From Tilletia caries (taxonomy: Eukaryota > Basidiomycota > Exobasidiomycetes > Tilletiales > Tilletiaceae): a DNA stretch of 64,000 nucleotides. Below the pieces are notes generated by a model, which saw only the letters and a program-made list of their open reading frames with translations, had not been told where the DNA came from and ran no database searches. The translations under genes and the position numbers were made by a program. Positions within the stretch are counted from its first letter, which is position 1; each line of letters opens with the position of its first letter. The stretch is taken from assembly GCA_032718865.1 (NCBI GenBank), contig JALUTQ010000007.1, positions 1,240,001 through 1,304,000 on the forward strand, given 5' to 3'. Positions 56,050 to 64,000 of this stretch are shown here, in pieces.

Positions 56050-57070
56050 TCGTCACCTGAATTTGGAGAACTCGTCGAAATCGCTGTCGTCGTTGACGAT
56101 CATCGTCGGACGAGACGGGGAAGACGTCGCCCTTGTCGTCGTCGCTCGAGGCCGCCTTGCCTTTGGCGGACTTGTACTCGTTCTTGGCGTAGGTACTGGT
56201 GCTCTGTACTCACTATTCTGACACTATCATCGTGACCTGATCGAGAGAGAAGGTGACCATCAGAACGCCATACTAGGAAGGGAAGGGCGAGACACGGAGC
56301 CGCTACTCACCACGATGTCGTACTCGCGCAGCTGTCTTGCGGCTGCGCGTGGAATGAGACGAGAGCAATGAGCTTAGCAGACTCTGGGAGGGGATTGTGA
56401 GAAGGGAAGAGTCATTCATACCTGACCTTGCTGGCATCGTGGTGGAGGACGCGAAAACGGAAGAAGGGCTTGCTGTGGGGAACGTCCTTCGCCGCCTTCT
56501 CGAGCGCGTCGTTCTGTTGAATGAGCTTGGGTTGCCGATGATACGCCGCCGACTCCTCGGACCTCGTCGTCGTCGTTCAGGTCGATGACCCCGTCGTCCT
56601 GCGGCACCACCTTGGGCTCGCGCAAGGACAAAGCCGGTACCTTCGTGCTTTTTGTCGCGAGCTCCTTCTCCCACTGCCGAACGACGGCCACGGTTGGCTC
56701 GTGCGGCTGCGCGTGGAATGAGACAAGAGGAGTAAGTCTAGGGAACATTGCGAGGAGATCATGAGAAGGAGATAGACACTCACAATTGACCTTAGGTGGC
56801 ACCGTGGGGCGTGGTTGAAGAAAACGCGAAGATGGAGGAAGGGCTTGTTCTGGGGAGAAGCTGTGGAAGATGGCAAATATCAGTGGGGAAAGGATGAGGG
56901 AAGAGGTCAGCGACGGGCGCTGCCACCGGTGAGCTATCAGTACGCCAAACGCGGTTGAGCGCAGGGGCTCTGGAGCAGCAAGGGAGTCAGGAGAGGAAAC
57001 ATTGATCGCGTTTGGGAAGAGGCTCACAGAGAGGAAGGACTGAGTAGTGACGTCTCCAAACACCAACGTC
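56050..57070 (-). pseudogene. Gene remnant with tandemly duplicated exon-intron units
   Basis: Minus-strand frames give ALSLREPKVVPQDDGVIDLN, then QPKLIQQNDALEKAAKDVPH, then SKPFFRFRVLHHDASKVRYE, and further down EYKSAKGKAASSDDDKGDVF. A related unit upstream (56880-56780) reads NKPFLHLRVFFNHAPRCHLR. The introns behind both units also resemble each other (ATGAGACRAGAG, TGAGAAGG, CTCACAATTGACCTT / CATACCTGACCTT on the plus strand). So a segment of about 350 bp has been duplicated in tandem. Function unknown; frameshifts present. Confidence 0.35.
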
Positions 57071-57167
57071 AATTCGAAAGCTGCCGACTGTATACCTGAT
57101 TAAGTACAGACGGGGACAGTGAGTGGGTCGTCGGACAGTGAGTGGGTCGGTCACCATAACTACCACA

Positions 57168-57936
57168 TAAGGATGAGCACGGAGTAAGCCCCGGAGCGGC
57201 TTTGCCGGAGCGCCCCGGTTATCCGGGGCCGCACTCCGGGGGATCCGGGAGTACGGAGTGAGAATCGGGAGGTTACCTCACCGTTGCCGGAGTACGGAGC
57301 TGACGTTTAAGCATTGTAGGAAATTCCCCGAAGTACGGAGCCGACCTCTGGGCTTTGCAGAATTTCCCCGGAGTACGGAGTAAATACCTGCGAAATGTGA
57401 CGGAGTACGGAGCTGCCCCCGGAGTCGGGGGCGCTCCGGGACCTCCACATTTTTCTCATAAGGAAGGTATTTCCCCATAAATATGGATATTTTTGAGGGT
57501 ATTTTGGTGTCAATTCTCAAAATTCATTTTTAGAAATCTCATCTCGCAGTCTAAATCTGACCAAAACAGCTCTTCAAGCGCTCTCAGGCTGTTCTCTCAA
57601 GCACAGCTGCTACAAGCTTGATCATCAGCATACACATTTCTGAAATCATACCATATTTTGGGATTTGTGAGATCATCTCCCGGAGTACGGAGCTCCCCCG
57701 AATTATCCGGGCTCCGTAGCTACGGAGTACAGAGTAGACTTTTTGAAACACTTCATAATTTGACGGAGCACGGAGTAAGTTTTCTCTTGTGCTCCTCATC
57801 GTGACGGAGTACGGAGTAAGATGCTGGGGTAACTCTGAAAAGAGACGGAGCACGGAGCACCACAGAGAGTCAGCGGAGCGCCCCGGAGTATGGGCCCGGG
57901 AGTACGGAGCACTCCGGGGCGCTCCGGGCTCATCCT
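57168..57936 (+). mobile_element. Family I MITE, copy C
   Basis: Starts TAAGGATGAGCACGGAGTAA, ends GCTCATCCT. Near-identical to copy B. Unlike copy B, its left flank (ACTACCACA) does not contain the ACCAGAG duplication, so this terminal repeat coincides with the edge of the larger duplicated block. About 6 bp (the right TSD region) are missing next to GAGCAGGAGG. Confidence 0.85.
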
Positions 57937-59539
57937 GAGCAGGAGGAGGTATACAAGGAGCGGCAGCAACGGCAGAGCTCTAAGAGGTATCGGAACGAAG
58001 TCAAGAACGGACTCTGTCACTCAAAGCAGGGTGTCAAGCGAGCTTGAGAGGCCGACAGCACGCCGAAGCTGAAAAGGAAAGCAGCGCGCAAATGATGGCC
58101 TCAAGGTGAGTGCTGTCGGAGAGTGGCGGTGATGATTTTAGTGGTGATAATGATCTTGGTCTTGAGTCTTTTCTGACCTCTATCATTCTTCGTAGTGGCC
58201 AGGAGGCAGGATGTCGAAGGCAGGATGTCGATGACTTCGTCTAACAACCAACAACATCAGCAGCAGCAATGGATGTCGGTTCGTCGGCGGGACGCGATCC
58301 GCATCGCGCTCCAACATCCCTCCTGCTTCTCCGCTCTCTCTCTGCGATCTCCTGTTCTCTTTTGGCGCCCTCCTACCCAGATCTTCTCGTTCTTCTCAAT
58401 TTCTCCTCTTCCAGTCCCGCTCTCGTGGCACCTTCACACCGTAGCTAGGCTGTTACAGACCATGACTCCAGGGGATCTTATCCGCAAACTGGAGGCCACG
58501 GGAGAGTACATCGGAGGTGCAAACATGAGGGCACGCTTGGACTCGGCAATGCCTGACACCCATCTAGTGCGTGGTACACAGCGACGGCAAGCCGGCGCAG
58601 GAGCTCCGCTGGTCATACGCGGGGAAAGGCCGCTCGGCGTTTGCGTTTGTGTACGGCAATACCGGCAACGATTTCCCTCCGCAGTGGGCGAACGAATCTA
58701 CTTGCCCTTCCACCGTCCACCTCATCAAGTCACCCTCGCACACCAACATGCGCACCAAGCGGGTGCACGAGGCAGGTGACTCCTACATTTGCAATGTGTG
58801 AGTACGCTCGGAGCCTTTCGATGATGGTATGCTGACAATCAAGGCCCGGCGACTGTATGACTGTATAACTGTGCCCACTGTGACTGTAGGTAAGTTGACT
58901 TAACAAGTCATAACTGTAACTGTACTGTAGGCGGCGGAGCCGGAAAAAAAATCTAGTTGACTGTAACTGTAGGGCCTGGGTACAGTCAACTGTACAGTTG
59001 ATTAAGTTCGAATTTTCTCGGGCCCCAAACTGTTCAAAATTACTATGACTGTACAGCACTGCTTAAGTTGAAAAAAAAACCTGGCAGCCACTTTCAGTTT
59101 GAGAAAACACTTACAGCCACTGACAGACACATACAAATACTTACAGTTGACGTACACTTACTTACAGTTGAAAGGCAAAACTGTGACTTAAAATACTTTT
59201 AAGTTACACTTACTTTGAGACTTTTTCTACAGTAACTGTTACAGTGACTTAAACTGTGATTGGAGCAGGCCTCGGCAACGACTAATAGTCGGTACTTTTC
59301 TGAGATCCTTAGTCATAGTCATAGTCACATTGACCTGGACCGTCCGTTAGTCTAGTCTAATCGGGACTAATAGTCACTTAAGTTTCTTAGTTTGGCTTAG
59401 TCGGAGGCGGAACTGACTAGCGTGTGACTAACGTGTGACTAATCGACTATTAGTTTCCTTAGTTAGACTAAGTCCGACTATGAGACTATTGATCGACAAA
59501 TAGTCTTGAGACTTACGGCCGATACTGCGAAACGAGCTG

Positions 59540-59581
59540 AGAATGGCCTGTGATTCGGGATCCTGAATCACAGGCCATTCT
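59540..59581. repeat. Perfect 17-bp hairpin
   Basis: Stem AGAATGGCCTGTGATTC, loop GGGATCCT, then the exact complement. Less perfect pairing extends further outward (CGAG...GAGC). Confidence 0.95.
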
Positions 59582-60300
59582 TGAGCCGTTCTCGTACTGT
59601 TTTTCCAGCTGGTTTTCAGACAGGCAGTACTATAGCACTACTATAGTATCTCCCATAGCACTCCTATAGCACCTACTATAGCACTTCTGTCTGTAAGACT
59701 GTAATACTTACTATCGCACTGATAACTGGTACTGGTACTATAGCAGTTAGCACCAACTATATCACTGGTACTATATTCCTACTATAGCACCGACCACTGG
59801 TACTATAGTCCTACTATAGCACCGACCACTGGTACTATAGTCCTACTATAGCACCACTGGATACTGGTACTGAGATCGTCGTATTAAGATTATGACCCCC
59901 GTATCGTTCGCAAGACGCAAGCGGACGTGCAGAGGTGGACGAGGTACCACACCCGGAAAGCTGTGTACATAACACATTATGTAATAGAGACTCAGCTAAT
60001 GCGATGTTAGTCAGATGTCGGACACTTCAAACTATTTGTCGGAATAATCCGACGAATCGTCGGATGTTAGTCTGAGATATCTGTCACAATTATGTGCTCC
60101 TACTAATTCGAAATGCGCGACTCGAAATAGTTTGCGAATGCAAAGGAGGACCTTCCAAGCATATCAGCCCGGACAAAAACCCAAAAAAGGGTCTGACTAA
60201 CAGACTAAGACCGACTATAGTCGGACCTGGCGGGGCCTTAGTCATAGTCATAGTCGGATGCCAAAAACCCTTAGTCATAGTCTAGTCTAGTCGGGACTAA

Positions 60301-63298
60301 TGTGCGAACACAGGCCGAGATAGTCTAATCACCTAGCTTTCACTAAGGACTGTGTTCGGAGAGAACTGAAATGAAACAAGTATGCAGTGTCGGACTAATT
60401 ACAAGAGGGAGGCGAGGAAGAGAAAAGAGGTGACTGGAAGAATGGCGTGGGAAATGTGGAGGATGGAAGGGTTGCTATGCGGAGGTGTGGGAAAGGAAGA
60501 ACTGAAGATAAGAATAGTAGATAAGATAACTGGCCATGTGGCGAAGCCACGTGTTGCCAGCACATCCCCACCCAAAAAGAGACAACTGTCCTCAGTTGTG
60601 TATGAGCGGGAGGAACTGCAACGGGCATGAAGTGAATAAGAGAGGGAGCGAGATGCGCATGGAGGGATGGGAAGGGAATGGAACTAGGATGCTGTCGCTG
60701 TGTGAATCGAAGGCAATCGTGTCGTGAAATGCAACCGCCCGGACCGAGTACCGAGGCCGATACCGAAGTTGGTATCAGGCTGGTCATTGTTGTGGGAGAG
60801 TGGCTCTGAACAAGCGGAAGCAACGCCAGCGAGACCTATCGCGCGGCCAGCTAATTCAGGGGAATATTATGCCGGGCTGTTTGCAGTCGGAGTCCGGAGC
60901 GCGCGAAGACGAGGCCGTGGAAGGAGAGCGAGAAACTGTGCCCGTTCTCCACATGCGAGTCATCCATGATCGTCAGTCGTCACCGGCAGCTGATCCGACG
61001 CGAGGGATTTGAGAGGCGACGTGTCCGATCCTTCAGCAGTTCAGCTGTTGGCGGCGGCGGCGGTGCGATCAGGAAATTCGACCGTCTCGGCCTTTTTGAT
61101 CGAGGGCCTCGGTATGATTGTACAAGAAGGCGTTCTCGGCGAAGTCGCAGGTCAGGCCCGCACGCACCGACAACAGCCAAAGAAGAGCGTCGTTGTCCGT
61201 CTGCCCGTCGACCGGCCCCTGGCGTGCATGTGTGCGCGGACGGAGTAGCGGGGAGGAACTTGTCGTGACGCGCGGAACCCTTGTCGGCCAGTCGGCCAGT
61301 CGGCCAGTCCGCAGATGTCCACACTTCACCGGAGCTTCTTGTTTGTTCTGTTCGAAGTGCGCAGATGAGTTGGTCGAGCGAAGCGCAGCTGTCGTCATGG
61401 AGGGAGGCTGAAACGTGGCGATCAGCGCGAACGTCGAAAAAGGGTGTGCTGCGAGAATTCGAGATACTGCGGGCGTCGAGGGTGCTAAGGACATCGGTGC
61501 TCGAAGCGGAGAGGGCAGTTGAGCTACTCGTTCCTGGAGTGTCGTGCGCGATGTTCTTCTGGGAGAGCGAGCGGGGTCGCTTGGTCGGGAACGGAGTGAG
61601 GAGACGCAGAGAGTTGTGGGTAGCCTTGTACAGGGCCGCCCAATGACCGAACATGCCCGCGAAGCGCCAGGCGTCGAGGCCAAACATGCTCCTAACCAGC
61701 GTCTGGCCCTGGAACTTGTGCGTGCGAAGGGCCTTGATAAGACCGAGGACCAACGTCATAGTGGCGCGCAGACTGAATGCAAGATTTCCGGCTCGAATGG
61801 TACCGCGGACGACGTGGACGGCGAGACGTTCCCAATCGGTCGGGATGCGGACCTGCTCATCCTGGGCGCGCCAGACCTTAGACGCGATCTGCTTGCGGAG
61901 CTCCTTCGGCTTCATGTGTGCGAGGTCGTGCAGGGACGCGACGGAGAGACTGCGACGGATCTTCTCGGCCGCCTCGGAGATGTTGGGCGTCTGCTCGCCC
62001 GACGGCTGGAAGAAGGGCGCGGCGCGACTGGGTGTGACGGTGCCCTTGATGACGAGGCGCGTCTTGCCATTGCCATTGCCGGTACTGGCGGTGTCCCCCT
62101 TGGCCTGCTGTGGCACGGCCAGCGCGCGTGTGCGAGATCTGGGCGAGATGGGAAAGAAGCAGGCTGGGGGATGGACTGCTTGCATGCAGCGCGTGCTGTG
62201 TTCGACGCCGTTTGTGCTGATGCGCTGCCTCGTCGGAGCGCCCGGGGCGGGATCCTAGCGCTGTGGCTGTTGGTCCTCGCGTTCGAAGTGAGCCTGAGCC
62301 AGTGCCTACGCCCGCGCCTGGCGAGTTCGGCAGCGAGGACGATGGCGTCGGAGTGGCCGTCCAAGAGATCAAAGGACCCGATCGTCGTCGCGCCGAGCTT
62401 GAAGGTGTAGAAAAAGAGGCTGTGGTCGGTAGTTGCAGCTGTTGTCCAGACTCCAGCGCGCGAAAGGAAAAGAAGCTTGTCCGACCCGCGGAGTCGATGT
62501 CGTCCAGTCGGCGGCTCGAAGCTGCCGGGCCGGTCCACCCAGGGAAAGCGGAGGAGATGCCTCAACTCTACGCACCTACTGAAATGTCCGGCACAGAACC
62601 TCGACGCGCACACGACTGAGACGATGAACAGGCCAGCTGCTGCGAAAAAAGAAGGAGGGAAACGAGATGGGAGGCGAGAGGGTAGTTGTTGTCGAGAACA
62701 AGAGGCTGGTCGTTGAGATACCGAGGCGCGCTGGAACCGTTGGGTTCGGGGGCCGTCATGTTGCGGGAACGAGGAGCTGGCTGTTCGAGGACTCGAGGTA
62801 CCGAGGCTTGAAGAAGAAGTGCGGTGTGAAAGAGAAAGAGGAGATGGCTGAGAACGGTGTTCTTGGTAGTCGAGGCACTGGAGGCACTGTAGTCGTAAGA
62901 CTGGGAGGCCGTCGAGTGCGAGGACGAAGGGTTTGAGAGGCGCTGTAGTCGTTAGACTGTGGGGCCGTCTCGGGGTGGGGGTCACTGTACTTGGATCGGT
63001 TCAAGTCAGTGAAAGATCCCCTCTCATCACCATGTGCGAACACAGGCCGAGATAGTCTAATCACCTAGCTTTCACTAAGGACTGTGTTCGGAGAGAACTG
63101 AGATGAGAAACAAGTATGCAGTGTCGGACTAATTACAAGAGGGAGGCGAGGAAGAGAAAAGAGGCGACTGGAAGAATGGCGTGGGAAATGTGGAGGATGG
63201 AAGGGTTGCTATGCGGAGGTGTGGGAAAGGAAGAACTGAAGATAAGAATAGTAGATAAGATAACTGGCCATGTGGCGAAGCCACGTGTTGCCAGCACA
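60301..63298 (-). mobile_element. Non-autonomous LTR element (TRIM/LARD-like) 2, 2998 bp
   Basis: LTRs 60301-60564 and 63034-63298 (264/265 bp, near-identical), TSD ACTAA (60296-60300, 63299-63303). On the minus strand the LTR runs from TGTGCTGGCAACACGTGGC to GTTCGCACA, followed by the same primer-binding site TGGTGATGAGAGG as element 1. Before the 3' LTR, about 60565-60800 (minus strand) is homologous to element 1 (GACAGTTGTCTCTTTTTGGG, CGGTACTCGG). No retroviral-type genes. The remaining 2.2 kb is different cargo. Confidence 0.92.
60980..62759 (-). CDS. Cargo gene in LTR element 2: TMEM135-like membrane protein fragment (tentative)
   Basis: The longest frame (62185-60980, 401 codons) contains SEAAEKIRRSLSVASLHDLA, PKELRKQIASKVWRAQ, then a hydrophobic, Gly/Arg-patterned region VRGTIRAGNLAFSLRATMTL, VLGLIKALRTHK, RSMFGLDAWRFAGMFGHWAA LYKATHNSLRLL. 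The RG..AG.LAFSLR ... FG.D..RF..MFG..AALYK pattern reminds me of fungal TMEM135/Tim17-related membrane proteins; that identity needs a search. The C-terminal part after about residue 220 is Ser-rich and Arg-rich and may be out of frame. A separate upstream frame (MTAPEPNGSSAPRYLNDQPL, from 62759) could be a first exon. Orientation equals that of the element, as expected for a captured transcript. Confidence 0.45.
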
Positions 63299-63776
63299 AC
63301 TAAGGCTTAGTCGGATAGTCTTAGTTTCTTAGTCGCCTTAGTTTTGCCGAGCCCTGGATTGGAGGACCGTGCGCGACGAAAAAAATACAGTAACTGTAGT
63401 AACTTAAAGTCACTTAATTGTAACTGTAACTGTACTGTAGGCGCTGGCGGTAAGTTATGACTGTAACTGTACTGTACTGTATGCCCAAAATGGACAACTG
63501 TCAGTAACTGTCCGAGCCTTGCTGACAATTGGTTTCCCTGGCACGTAGCTTCGAGAACTCCCAGCGATGACAGCAGTGGCATATTTCCTGCTCGCTGTCA
63601 TGCGCAACTGCTCAGGCAACAACACACCTCAAGAAAGGACTGGCCACCAGTACGAACCGGGCCAAGGTAAGTGTTGCCTCAGGTGCCTGTTGTGGTTGGG
63701 TGCGAAGCAGGCCGAGCTGATATGCATTCTTTCCTTGCGGACAGACCCTGAACAGCAGCATGCTCGGCACCTCGAC

Positions 63777-64000
63777 TAAGGTTGTCCCCGGAGTTGACGC
63801 GGAGCTGGGGTTTTGCGGACTCCGCACTCCTCCGACGGAGGGCTCCGCCGGAGGCGGAGCGCGGAGCTCACTTTTGAGAAATTTTTGATCTTAAAAAAGC
63901 ACGGAGTCCGCTTGGAGGACTCCGCCGGAATTTGTGCGGAGGCGGAGCCCAATCCTGGGCCCACTTGCCAAAAGTGCGGAGCGCGGAGTCGTCAAACTTG
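63777..64000 (-). mobile_element. Family II MITE, second copy (runs off window)
   Basis: Begins TAAGGTTGTCCCCGGAGT and continues as the reverse complement of 1229-1040. The left 8 bp is ACCTCGAC (63769-63776); the uninterrupted paralogue near 38315 reads CACCTCGACCACTGG, i.e. an empty site. The right end lies beyond the window. Confidence 0.85.

Larger units (their letters stand above)
59266..63356. mobile_element. hAT-type element (CTTAGTCATAGTC / CTATAGCAC body), carrying an LTR element
   Basis: Ends CAGGCCTCGGCAAC and inverted TTGCCGAGCCCTG; perfect 8-bp TSD GATTGGAG (59258-59265, 63357-63364). The unduplicated copy at 38.7 kb gives the empty site. Without the nested LTR element it is about 1.09 kb. 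The body has TTAGTCATAGTC units, a CTACTATAGCACC array (about 59620-59860) and a perfect hairpin at 59540-59581. No transposase. Confidence 0.92.
58840..63521. mobile_element. hAT-type element (CAGTTACAG body), duplicate, split by a younger hAT
   Basis: Inverted duplicate of 38564-39150 with the same TSD (CTGACAAT at 58832-58839 and 63522-63529), so it was present before the block was copied. Interrupted by 59266-63356 with duplication of GATTGGAG. Confidence 0.9.
57937..63776 (+). pseudogene. Inverted duplicate of the 38.3-40.06 kb gene, copy 2
   Basis: Reads on the plus strand the same exons as 39800-38300 on the minus strand (MTSSNNQQHQQQQ at about 58231, VYGNTGNDFPPQWANES, HISCSLSCATAQATTHLKKG near 63580). 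Identity is close to complete. The intron with the hAT has grown to 4.7 kb through further insertions (59266-63356). The last exons are cut at 63777 by a family II MITE. Probably non-functional. Confidence 0.7.

Noticed and set aside
59280..60300. Telomeric repeat array (TTAG-containing units)
   Set aside because: Units are TTAGTCATAGTC and lie inside a TSD-bounded hAT; no TTAGGG-type array is present.
59266..63356. One 4.1 kb hAT with its own genes
   Set aside because: The 3 kb interior is an LTR element with its own LTRs, primer-binding site and ACTAA duplication.

Overview
The window looks like a transposon graveyard from a basidiomycete fungus. The supporting evidence is short introns (about 69-125 bp) with GTATGT/GTAAGT/GTGAGT donors, and transposases of types common in basidiomycetes: KDZ, pogo/CENP-B-like, PIF/Harbinger, a zinc-finger (GCM1-like) transposase and a fungal DUF3435/'captain'-like tyrosine recombinase (YR). 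I see no prokaryotic operons, rRNA, tRNA genes, CRISPR or telomere repeats. The exact lineage cannot be read from the sequence. A run of N (10573-10669) marks an assembly gap. Only one stretch (about 2.2-3.3 kb, minus strand) resembles an ordinary host gene, and it carries in-frame stops.

Layout. 0-5.5 kb: a MITE (family I) with a second MITE (family II) inside it, a truncated pogo transposase, a possible host pseudogene, an LTR remnant and a broken Harbinger transposase. 8-16 kb: hAT-type elements, a broken zinc-finger transposase, a pogo MITE, a second pogo pseudogene and a gene remnant with a USP-like Cys box. 16.5-21.5 kb: a YR element with a spliceable 481-codon recombinase and a divergently transcribed accessory gene. 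22.9-28.5 kb: a family III MITE and a nearly intact, very compact Ty1/copia element. 28.6-34.1 kb: a second, decayed YR element split by a 2.5 kb non-autonomous LTR element. 34-36.5 kb: nested hATs in an older repeat. 37.9-40.8 kb: a multi-exon gene of unknown function with a hAT in an apparent intron, next to a family I MITE. 42-49 kb: gene remnants, hATs, a KDZ fragment and an LTR plus gag fragment. 49-57 kb: a GCGCGTC-rich DNA element and poorly understood intron-rich remnants. 57.2-64 kb: an inverted, near-identical copy of the 37.9-40.8 kb block into which a second hAT, a 3 kb LTR element and a family II MITE have inserted.

Many boundaries are firm because target-site duplications (TSDs) were found: 8 bp for the hAT-type elements, 5 bp for the LTR elements and TA for the pogo MITE. 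In several cases a paralogous empty site in the same window confirms them.

The most interesting systems are: (1) the YR element, whose recombinase, divergent accessory gene and convergent partner gene form a candidate basidiomycete relative of Starship/Crypton elements; (2) a family of short LTR elements that share ends, primer-binding site and flanking regions but carry different internal cargo, one of which looks like a captured host membrane-protein gene; (3) three related MITE families built from GGAGTACGGAG-type units, one of whose terminal repeats coincides exactly with the edge of a large inverted duplication.
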